A stretch of DNA of 5,150 bases. Origin: Sphingomonadales bacterium UBA6171. GTDB lineage: Bacteria; Pseudomonadota; Alphaproteobacteria; Sphingomonadales; Sphingomonadaceae. Shown one piece after another: positions 1 to 5,150 of the stretch; the stretch's first letter is position 1; every line of letters starts with the position of its first letter. The position numbers and the translations under genes were made by a program. The notes below the pieces were generated by a model. It ran no database searches. It was not told the DNA's origin and worked only from the letters and a program-made list of their open reading frames with translations. Location of the stretch: NCBI GenBank assembly GCA_002422985.1, contig DITZ01000036.1, forward strand, positions 14,421 through 19,570. The letters are read 5' to 3'.

Positions 1-51
1 GGGTGGGGGCGCAGGGTCAAAACCCCATGCACGCCCGCAAAGCGCCAAATC

Positions 52-1698
52 CTACCCCCCTGCCTTCTCCCGCTCCTCCGCCACCAGTTCCTTGCGGCTC
101 AGCTTGCCGATCATCGTCTTGGGCAGTTCGGCGCGGATTTCCACCGCCACCGCCCGCTCATGCTTGCCCACCCGCGCGTTCAGATAGGCCAGCAGATCCG
201 CCTCGCTGGCTGTCGCGCCGGCCTGCAACGTCACGAACGCCTTCGGCCGCTCCCCGGTATAGGCGTCGGGCACACCGATCACGATGGCATCCTTCACCGC
301 TTCATGCTTGTAGAGCTGGTCCTCCAGATAGCTGGGGAACACCTTGAAGCCCCCCACGATCACCATATCCTTCAGCCGGTCGACGATGCTGTAATAGCCA
401 TCCGCGTCCACCGTTGCGACATCCCCCGTCCGGAAGAAACCATCCGCCTCGATGCCGCTTGAATCCCGCCGCCAATATCCGGCCATGCGCTGCGGCCCGC
501 GAAAGGCCAGCTCACCCGGCTCGCCGGGCAGCGCCAGCTTCGCGGGATCATCCCGGTCCAGCAGCTTGATCTCCGTCCCCGGCAGCGGCTGGCCGATCGT
601 GCCGATCTTCCCGCCGGTCGCATAGGGGTTTGTGCATACCACGCCCGCACTTTCGGTCAGCCCATAGCCCTCCACCAGCTTGGCGCCGGTGGCTGCCACA
701 AAGGCATCCCTCAGCTGCTCCGGCATCGGCGCGCCGCCGGAAATGCAGATCCGCAGCGATCTAAGGTCCATCTTCTTCATGCCGGGATGATCCAGCAGCG
801 CGCGATACATGGTCGGCACGCCGGGCAGCGCCGTTATCTGCACCCGCTCTATGGCTTGCAGCGCCGCCTTCACTTCGAATTTCGGCAGCAGCACGATCAA
901 CCCGCCGCGAATGATGGTGCGGTTCATGACGCAGGTGTGTGCAAAGATATGGAACAGCGGCAGCGCGCCCAATATCCGGTCCGGCGCATCCGGCTGGTCG
1001 TCGATGGCGTTCACCTGGCCCGCATTCACCGAAAGATTGCGGTGCGTCAGCATCGCCCCCTTGGGCAGCCCGGTCGTCCCCCCGGTATATTGCAGCAGCG
1101 CCACCTCGTCCAGCGAGGGCCGCTCACGCGGGACATCGATCGGCTTATGCGCCAGCAGATCGCGGAACCGCACATATTGATCGCCGGCTGGCACCGTCGC
1201 CCGCTCGCTGCCCTTGAACCAGCGATACAGCAATGCCTTGGTGCCGGGCAGCATCTCGGCCACACCGCCCACCACCAGCCGCCGCAACCGGGTGGAACGG
1301 CGCACGGAGTCAATCAGTGGAAACAGGGCTTTAACGTCCAGCGTTACCATCACATCGGTTTCGCTGTCCTCCACCTGGGTACAGAGTTCATCCACGGTGT
1401 AGAGCGGCGAGAAATTCGCCACCCGCGCGCCGGCCAGCATCGCGCCATAGCAGGCGATCACATAATGCGGGCAGTTGGGCAGAAACAGCCCCACGGTCGA
1501 TCCCGGCCCCACCCCCAGCGCGCGAAAGCCGGCCGCCGCCCGCAGCGCCATGTCCAGCGTTTCGGCATAGCTGAAGCTGCGACCCATGAAATCCATCAGC
1601 GCCGCCGCCGGATGCCTGGCGGCGGCCGACAAAAGCAGATCAGGCACCCAATGGGCGGGAACAACATGATCAAAAGGCACGGGATGATCGTAAGCCAC
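52..1698 (-). CDS. Long-chain fatty acid-CoA ligase (AMP-binding, FadD-like)
   Basis: This is a 548-residue cytoplasmic or membrane-associated enzyme that should activate a carboxylic acid with ATP to an acyl-adenylate and then to acyl-CoA, feeding beta-oxidation or lipid synthesis. The full set of family motifs is visible: the ATP-binding loop YTGGTTGLPKGAM (204-216), GYGLTES (344-350), TGD (424-426), the hinge and linker RLKDMVIVGGFKVFP (441-455), and the C-terminal catalytic lysine K532 in PKTMIGKLSRKEL. Length is normal for the family, so the gene looks intact. The start is GTG (1698-1696). It is favoured by an AGGA at 1707-1704, five bases upstream, and by the absence of a methionine before residue 35. 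It begins 11 bases after the second YceI gene, so it is probably the last gene of that operon. The linker resembles long- or medium-chain ligases, but chain length cannot be read from sequence; dicarboxylate-CoA ligase (PimA-like) is an alternative name for near relatives. Confidence 0.93.
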   Translation of the reverse strand: MAYDHPVPFDHVVPAHWVPDLLLSAAARHPAAALMDFMGRSFSYAETLDMALRAAAGFRALGVGPGSTVGLFLPNCPHYVIACYGAMLAGARVANFSPLYTVDELCTQVEDSETDVMVTLDVKALFPLIDSVRRSTRLRRLVVGGVAEMLPGTKALLYRWFKGSERATVPAGDQYVRFRDLLAHKPIDVPRERPSLDEVALLQYTGGTTGLPKGAMLTHRNLSVNAGQVNAIDDQPDAPDRILGALPLFHIFAHTCVMNRTIIRGGLIVLLPKFEVKAALQAIERVQITALPGVPTMYRALLDHPGMKKMDLRSLRICISGGAPMPEQLRDAFVAATGAKLVEGYGLTESAGVVCTNPYATGGKIGTIGQPLPGTEIKLLDRDDPAKLALPGEPGELAFRGPQRMAGYWRRDSSGIEADGFFRTGDVATVDADGYYSIVDRLKDMVIVGGFKVFPSYLEDQLYKHEAVKDAIVIGVPDAYTGERPKAFVTLQAGATASEADLLAYLNARVGKHERAVAVEIRAELPKTMIGKLSRKELVAEEREKAGG

Positions 1699-1709
1699 TG
1701 TTTTCCTGA

Positions 1710-2258
1710 TTATCTTGTGGCTGCGACCGCAATGGTAACCGGCACCGGAAAGGCCACATAACGGCCCGCAGCATCGGATTCCATGCCGATGCCAAAGTGC
1801 CGCCGGTCCAGCGTCACCGTTCCGCCCATGGCGGCAGTATTGCCGGTGATGGTGAGGTTGAACGGCAGCGTCACCGGCACCGCCTTGCCGCGCAATGTCA
1901 ATGTTCCAACGGCGACATAACGCCCCGGCCCCGCCGCTTTCACGCTGCTGCTGGTAAAGCGCGCGGTCGGCACCGTTTTCACCGCCAGCCAGTCGGCACC
2001 AGGCAGGCTGCCATCCACCGTCTGGTCCCCGGTGACGGCCGAGGCCAGGTCGATCGTCACATCAATGCGCGCGTCAGCCAGTTTCGCCGGATCAAAGCGG
2101 ATGCTGGCCGCCCATTTGGCAAAGCGCCCCTTCACCGTGGCGCCGTTCCAGTCGCTGGAAAAGCCGATGGCAGACCGTGCCGGGTCCACCTTCCAGTCGA
2201 ACGCCGGTGCCGGTGCCGCCGTCAGCAGCAGCAGCGCCAGCACAAGGGCGCGGCTCAT
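1710..2258 (-). CDS. YceI family periplasmic protein, divergent second copy
   Basis: This 182-residue protein has a signal peptide: a short basic start, a leucine-rich core (residues 5-12) and a likely cleavage after APA (17-19), so it should be periplasmic. The remainder has the YceI beta-barrel pattern: FDWKVDPARSAIGF at the mature N-terminus, GRF (44-46), RFDP (54-57), GTLTLRGKAVPVTLPF (118-133) and DRRHFGIG (151-158). YceI proteins are lipocalin-like folds; a solved homologue from Thermus holds a polyisoprenoid chain. Unlike the upstream paralogue, this copy lacks the conserved histidines near the N-terminus (PARS replaces the D-x-x-H motif and WNG replaces HLG), so its ligand may differ. 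Its ATG overlaps the TGA of the cytochrome gene as ATGA. I see no Shine-Dalgarno sequence upstream, which fits translation coupled to the cytochrome. The ligand is unknown. Confidence 0.88.
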   Translation of the reverse strand: MSRALVLALLLLTAAPAPAFDWKVDPARSAIGFSSDWNGATVKGRFAKWAASIRFDPAKLADARIDVTIDLASAVTGDQTVDGSLPGADWLAVKTVPTARFTSSSVKAAGPGRYVAVGTLTLRGKAVPVTLPFNLTITGNTAAMGGTVTLDRRHFGIGMESDAAGRYVAFPVPVTIAVAATR

Positions 2259-2827
2259 ATCTTGCGCCGCAGCACCGGTATCATCCGCGCCAATATATCG
2301 TCCCGGTCAAAGAAATGATGTTTGAGCGCCCCCGCCACATGCAGCAGAATCAGCGCAATCGCCGCAAAGGCGAGCAGTTCATGCGCCTCGCTGGCCGTCT
2401 CGCTGGTGGCCTTGGAGGCCGCAATCGGCAGGTGCGGCCATTCAAACAGGCCGAACCACTGCGTTGGAAAGCCGAAGGGGCTGGCCGACACCATCACCCA
2501 GCCGGACAGCGGGATGGCGATCATCAGCACATAAAATCCATAATGGGTGAACCGGGCCAGCACCTTTTCTGTTCCGGTCATATGGAGCGGCAGTGGCGGA
2601 AAGCCCGCCCGCAGCCGGATGGCCAGCCGCCACAGGCTCAGCAGCATGATGGTGAGACCGATGCTCTTGTGCAGCTGCACCACGGTAAAGCCCAGTTGCC
2701 GCGTTGCGGCATCGGGGGCGTCGAACAGCCCCTCCAGCAGCAGCCCGCCCACCAGATTGCCGATGATCAGCACCGTGATCAGCCAGTGCAGGGCAATGGC
2801 CGTGCGTGAATAGGGGCTGCTGCGCAT
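2255..2827 (-). CDS. Cytochrome b561 (di-haem membrane protein, CybB/YceJ type)
   Basis: This 190-residue integral inner-membrane protein has four predicted helices, roughly residues 11-31, 52-70, 95-113 and 149-167. Candidate haem-ligand histidines fall in the expected helices: H14 in ALHW, H53 in QLHKSIG, H149 in EAHELL and H163 in LLHVAGALKHHF, with H95 and H170 also nearby. The ALHW start and the LHxxxG pattern are typical of bacterial b561 proteins, which carry two b haems and exchange electrons with quinone; E. coli CybB has been reported to oxidise superoxide with quinone as acceptor. The ATG follows the TAG of the upstream YceI gene with no base between. An AAGAAGG at 2842-2836, inside the last codons of that gene, sits eight bases before the start. 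The downstream YceI gene overlaps by four bases. The flanking YceI genes make a YceI-linked envelope redox role likely, but the electron donor and acceptor cannot be deduced. Confidence 0.92.
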   Translation of the reverse strand: MRSSPYSRTAIALHWLITVLIIGNLVGGLLLEGLFDAPDAATRQLGFTVVQLHKSIGLTIMLLSLWRLAIRLRAGFPPLPLHMTGTEKVLARFTHYGFYVLMIAIPLSGWVMVSASPFGFPTQWFGLFEWPHLPIAASKATSETASEAHELLAFAAIALILLHVAGALKHHFFDRDDILARMIPVLRRKI

Positions 2828-3436
2828 CTAGGACGCCTTCTTATATTCGGCCTCGATCCAGATCTCGACCTCGTCCCCCAGCAGCCCGACCATCTCGCCC
2901 ACGCCAAAATCAGTGCGTTTGATCATGCCCCGCGCGGAAAAGCCCACATAAGGCACCTTGTAAAAGGGATGCACCGTGGCACCGTTCAGCGTCACGTCAA
3001 AGGTTACCGGTTTGGTCACCCCGGCAAAGCTCATGTTGCCGGTCAGCTTGCCCGTGGTGGCGCTGGTCGCCGTCAGGCTGGTCGACTGGAAAATGATTTT
3101 CGGATGCGACTCGGCCTTCAGGAAGCGGCTGGCGACAACCTTGTCGAAATCCTCTTTCTCGGGAAAGGGATAGTCGGTCCGCACGCTGTTGGCGTCGATG
3201 GTGAATATCACGCTGGAACGGGTCAGGTCCGCCGGGTCCAGCTTCACGGTCGAATCAAAGCCGGTGAAGCGTGCGGTATAGTAGGACAGGCCGAGATGCT
3301 TGATGCGCCAGGTGACGCTCACATGCGTTTTGTCGATCACATAATCGCCGGCCGCCACATCCAGTTTGGGGGCCTGCGCAAGGGCGGGGCTGGCAAGGAA
3401 CAGGGCGGCATAGGCAAGCAGGGGCAAGGGCGACAT
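2828..3436 (-). CDS. YceI family periplasmic protein, canonical copy
   Basis: This 202-residue exported protein has a signal peptide at 1-20 (hydrophobic core about 4-14, likely cleavage after ALA at 18-20, mature start QAPKLD). The mature part matches the classical YceI layout: YVIDKTHVSVTW (32-43), KHLGLSYYTARFTGFD (46-61), the central ANSVRTDYPFPEKEDFD (82-98), HPKIIFQSTS (111-120), FAGVTKPVTFDV (137-148), FSARGMIKRTDFGVG (166-180) and GDEVEIWIEAE (187-197). YceI proteins are lipocalin-like barrels that bind polyisoprenoid or similar chains in the periplasm; the physiological role is poorly defined. I place the start at 3436 rather than the in-frame ATG at 3460. The eight residues in between are encoded by the ribosome binding site itself, and starting at 3436 puts a clean signal peptide at the N-terminus. 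The TAG stop abuts the cytochrome ATG. The gene probably opens a new transcription unit. Confidence 0.93.
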   Translation of the reverse strand: MSPLPLLAYAALFLASPALAQAPKLDVAAGDYVIDKTHVSVTWRIKHLGLSYYTARFTGFDSTVKLDPADLTRSSVIFTIDANSVRTDYPFPEKEDFDKVVASRFLKAESHPKIIFQSTSLTATSATTGKLTGNMSFAGVTKPVTFDVTLNGATVHPFYKVPYVGFSARGMIKRTDFGVGEMVGLLGDEVEIWIEAEYKKAS

Positions 3437-3440
3437 TGGA

Positions 3441-3447
3441 ACCTCCT
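3441..3447 (-). promoter_or_regulatory. Strong Shine-Dalgarno site of the first YceI gene
   Basis: On the minus strand AGGAGGT lies at 3447-3441, within GGAGGAGG (3449-3442). It is a full match to the anti-Shine-Dalgarno core, ending about five bases before the ATG at 3436-3434. It is the best ribosome binding site in the window and decides the start codon against the upstream in-frame ATG at 3460, which has no comparable site. Confidence 0.8.
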
Positions 3448-3460
3448 CCGGAAGATTCAA

Positions 3461-3489
3461 AGTCTAGCCGCGCTTCCCGAAGCCCGCAA
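3461..3489 (-). promoter_or_regulatory. Candidate sigma-70-like promoter for the YceI/b561 operon
   Basis: On the minus strand TTGCGG (3489-3484) could be a -35 and TAGACT (3466-3461) a -10, separated by exactly 17 bases. The -10 matches the TATAAT consensus at four of six positions; the -35 matches only TTG. Transcription would begin near 3453, just ahead of the strong Shine-Dalgarno site, giving a very short leader. The -35 lies within the last bases of the hairpin at 3485-3521. The match is imperfect and made by eye, so this is a hypothesis. Confidence 0.33.
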
Positions 3490-3521
3490 GCGCGCCCTGC
3501 CATCGGCAAGGCGCGCTTGCG
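3485..3521 (-). terminator. Long perfect hairpin after the SapC gene, possible terminator
   Basis: CGCAAGCGCGCC (3485-3496) and GGCGCGCTTGCG (3510-3521) form a perfect 12-bp stem. After one C/A mismatch the loop folds further through TGCC (3498-3501) and GGCA (3505-3508) with a three-base tip, so the whole 37 bases form one long hairpin. It begins 31 bases after the stop of the SapC gene and lies before the YceI operon, a natural terminator position. No T-run follows on either strand, so it is not a textbook intrinsic terminator. It could instead be a 3' stabilising structure or an operator-like dyad. Confidence 0.5.
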
Positions 3522-3552
3522 CTATTGCTCCTGCGGCGAGTGCCGCTGTGGC

Positions 3553-4302
3553 TCAGGCGGCGAGCGCCGGCGGGTTCATCACCGCAAACATCTCGCGGAT
3601 CTGCGAAAGGGAGAAGAGATGGGCATAGAGCAGCCCCATCATCCCGTTCTGCACCATCTTGCGGGCCTGATCGCCACGGATGTTCTGCAATTTGGATTCG
3701 TCCACCATGCGGAAGCCGGAGAAAGTGGCCGGCTGTTCCATGCCGGGGTTCTGGATCTGCGCCTGGCCGTCCATCAGCAGGCCCAGCTTCTCGATTTCTT
3801 CCATGAAGCTGCGCGTGCGGGCAATCGCCTGCTCGAACTGCTCGCAGAAGGTGAGAATATTTTTGGTCACCTCCGCCGGCTCGCTGCCGTCGAACAGCTT
3901 CTGCGGGGCATCTTCCGTCACCATGCCCCAGCTATCGTCAAACACCAGGCTCAGCACATCGGCATCCGGGTTCAGCTTGGCCAGCATGAAGGGGTGGCGG
4001 CGCAGATAGGCCGGAATATAGGTGCCGGATTTCCACAGCCCGTCTGCTTCGACGAACAGATTCCTGCCTTCTTCCAGGCCAACCAGCGCCAGCGGCACGC
4101 TGTTTTCGCCAGAGGAGAAGACGATCGGATAGTGGCGCTGGGCCGACACAAACTCATCCACCGTGATCGGCACGGCATGGGTTTCGCGCGCAAAGCTCAT
4201 GTCCACCCGCGCCTTCACGCCAAAACCAGCGTGCTGTTCAGAGGAAAGCGGAATGAGGTTACGATAAAAAAGCGGAAACTGGGCTTGCGGCTGGCTTGCC
4301 AT
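3553..4302 (-). CDS. SapC family protein
   Basis: This 249-residue protein resembles the SapC family (Pfam PF07277). The pattern seen is LFYRNLIPLSSEQHAGFGVK (11-30), then FARETHAVPITVDEFVSAQ around 37-55, YPIVFSSGENSVPLALVGL (58-76), the signature stretch NLFVEADGLWKSGTYIPAYL (81-100), RRHPF (101-105), a middle segment with LVFDDSWG (119-126) and a helical C-terminal half. No signal peptide or membrane helix is visible, so it is probably cytoplasmic. The family name comes from an S-layer locus in Campylobacter fetus. In alphaproteobacteria, members often sit beside TonB-dependent receptor genes and their biochemical role is not established, so the S-layer export label should not be taken literally. 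The start at 4302 is supported by AGGA (4313-4310) seven bases upstream and by the family-like N-terminus. Longer in-frame upstream extensions run into the preceding dehydrogenase gene and are rejected. No TonB receptor is visible here. Confidence 0.85.
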   Translation of the reverse strand: MASQPQAQFPLFYRNLIPLSSEQHAGFGVKARVDMSFARETHAVPITVDEFVSAQRHYPIVFSSGENSVPLALVGLEEGRNLFVEADGLWKSGTYIPAYLRRHPFMLAKLNPDADVLSLVFDDSWGMVTEDAPQKLFDGSEPAEVTKNILTFCEQFEQAIARTRSFMEEIEKLGLLMDGQAQIQNPGMEQPATFSGFRMVDESKLQNIRGDQARKMVQNGMMGLLYAHLFSLSQIREMFAVMNPPALAA

Positions 4303-4309
4303 CGGTAAA

Positions 4310-4313
4310 TCCT
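4310..4313 (-). promoter_or_regulatory. Shine-Dalgarno site deciding the SapC start
   Basis: AGGA on the minus strand, seven bases before the ATG at 4302-4300. It supports this start over the open frame that continues upstream to 4614. Confidence 0.5.
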
Positions 4314-4370
4314 GCTGTTGGGTGAATTGAGGCTCTGAATATCGCCATTGGGCGCTGTTAGCAGCGGGCC

Positions 4371-5150
4371 TTAGCGCGCAGGAACGGCCGAAGCAAGAAT
4401 TGGCCCGCCCAGCTTTCCCGGATTCATGATGTTTGCCGGATCCAGCGCCTGCTTCACCGCGCGCATGGCCGCCAGCTTGCCGCCATCCCCCAGCCGCTCC
4501 AGCTCGGCGGCCTTCAATGTGCCGATGCCATGTTCCGCACTGATGGAGCCACCGAAGCGGTGGATGATGTCGTGCAGCAGGCGGCGCGCCGCCTCGCCCT
4601 CCACCCTGCACCATTGCCGCCCGTCCGCCACGCCCGTCGGTGGCCGGATGTTCAGATGCAGATTGCCATCCCCCAGATGCCCGAAAATCAGCGGCTGCGC
4701 GCCGGGATGATGTTCGGCCAGCGCATCCCGCACCGCATCGATGAAGCGCGGCAGATCAGCAACCGGAATCGACACGTCATTCTTCACTGCCGGCCCGTCC
4801 AGCCGCTCGGCCTCCGGCACATCCTCGCGCAGCTTCCACAGCTGGTTGGCCTGCGCCTCGGATGCCGCGAGCGTCGCATCCTCGATCTCGCCGGCCTCCA
4901 GCGCGGCGGCCAGCAGCGCCTCCAGCGCTTCCGCAGGTGCCTCCGCCTCCAGCAGCATGTGGCAGCCATGCCGGCCGGCCAGCGGCCGCCGCACGCCCGC
5001 GATATGCCGCTCCACCATGGCGAGCGTTTCCGAGTCGATCAGCTCGAAACTCTCCACCTGCTCCCCCAGGCCGGTCCGCAGCCGCGCCAGCAGCGCCAGC
5101 GCATGATCCGCATCCGCCGCCCCGGCCCAGCCGACCGTCCGCACCCGCAT
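4371..5150 (-). CDS. FAD-linked 2-hydroxyacid dehydrogenase, C-terminal part (5' end outside window)
   Basis: The visible 259 residues are the C-terminal half of a flavoprotein of the D-lactate / D-2-hydroxyglutarate dehydrogenase type (FAD-oxidase C domain, as in glycolate oxidase GlcD). These enzymes oxidise a 2-hydroxyacid to the 2-oxoacid and pass electrons to an acceptor such as quinone, cytochrome or ETF. Landmarks, counted from the window edge: SFELID (34-39), SEAQANQLWKLRED (97-110), KNDVSIPV (123-130), GHLGDGNLHLNIRP (157-170), SISAEHGIG (202-210) and the terminal DPANIMNPGKL (237-247). H158, H165 and E206/H207 match the positions of the metal-binding site known in D-2-hydroxyglutarate dehydrogenases. 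The ATG at 5150-5148 is probably internal: about 200 residues carrying the N-terminal FAD-binding domain should lie beyond the edge. The gene ends with TAA at 4373-4371, 68 bases before the SapC start. The substrate cannot be settled from this half. Confidence 0.9.
   Translation of the reverse strand: MRVRTVGWAGAADADHALALLARLRTGLGEQVESFELIDSETLAMVERHIAGVRRPLAGRHGCHMLLEAEAPAEALEALLAAALEAGEIEDATLAASEAQANQLWKLREDVPEAERLDGPAVKNDVSIPVADLPRFIDAVRDALAEHHPGAQPLIFGHLGDGNLHLNIRPPTGVADGRQWCRVEGEAARRLLHDIIHRFGGSISAEHGIGTLKAAELERLGDGGKLAAMRAVKQALDPANIMNPGKLGGPILASAVPAR

Noticed and set aside
1..51. Possible terminator after the acyl-CoA ligase
   Set aside because: On the minus strand a GGG-TTTTGA-CCC core can pair with a bulged GCA/TGC extension, but the stem is weak, no T-run follows, and the window ends there.
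787..1761. Plus-strand open frame of 324 codons opposite the acyl-CoA ligase
   Set aside because: It lies antisense to a gene with a complete set of family motifs. Its product is rich in Arg, His and Gln with no recognisable domain, as expected from GC-rich codon bias on the opposite strand.
2222..2240. CAG-rich tandem stretch
   Set aside because: It is simply the run of CTG leucine codons in the signal peptide of the second YceI protein, not a separate repeat element.
3437..3460. Earlier in-frame ATG for the canonical YceI gene
   Set aside because: It would put an acidic stretch (NLPEEVP) ahead of the signal peptide, and those codons are the ribosome binding site for the ATG at 3436.
3436..4308. 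Plus-strand open frame of 290 codons opposite the SapC gene
   Set aside because: It covers the intergenic hairpin and the whole SapC gene, has no family motif, and its composition is typical of an antisense shadow.
4353..4366. Small inverted repeat CGCTG-TTAG-CAGCG after the dehydrogenase stop
   Set aside because: Only five base pairs with no T-run; too short to call a terminator in GC-rich DNA.
4303..4614. Upstream extension of the SapC frame to 353 residues
   Set aside because: The added residues overlap the end of the dehydrogenase gene in another frame and do not resemble SapC proteins, and the ATG at 4302 has its own AGGA site.
5148..5150. ATG at the window edge as the true start of the dehydrogenase
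   Set aside because: The protein from this point lacks the FAD-binding N-terminal domain that all relatives have, so the methionine is most likely internal and the frame continues beyond the window.

Overview
The window is GC-rich bacterial chromosomal DNA. All six supportable genes are on the minus strand, so it reads from about 5150 down to 52. The gene content suggests an alphaproteobacterium, probably of the Sphingomonadales. The clues are a SapC-family protein, a cytochrome b561 flanked by two YceI proteins, few Shine-Dalgarno sites apart from a few clear ones, and a strong GC bias at third codon positions. This placement is inferred from gene content, not from a marker gene.

In transcription order: (1) 5150-4371 is the C-terminal part of a flavin-dependent 2-hydroxyacid dehydrogenase of the D-lactate / D-2-hydroxyglutarate dehydrogenase type, and its N-terminal FAD domain lies outside the window. 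(2) After a 67-base gap comes a SapC-family protein (4302-3553). (3) A 116-base interval (3552-3437) holds a long perfect hairpin, a candidate promoter and a very strong ribosome binding site. (4) A compact cluster follows: exported YceI protein (3436-2828), membrane cytochrome b561 (2827-2255), second exported YceI protein (2258-1710) and an AMP-forming fatty acyl-CoA ligase started by GTG (1698-52). Within the cluster the junctions are TAG directly followed by ATG, an ATGA overlap, and an 11-base gap, so it looks like one operon.

The cluster resembles the known pairing of yceI with a b561-type cytochrome (yceJ-yceI in Escherichia coli), with a second, divergent YceI copy and an acyl-CoA ligase added. 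A reasonable inference is a cell-envelope redox or lipid/isoprenoid function: the cytochrome would exchange electrons with membrane quinone while the two periplasmic lipocalin-like YceI proteins bind a polyisoprenoid or other amphipathic ligand. The ligase may only share the transcript.

I see no RNA genes, mobile elements, CRISPR arrays or integration sites. Nothing here is clearly a new system. The most interesting points are the asymmetric YceI pair around the cytochrome and the hairpin/promoter overlap in front of it.
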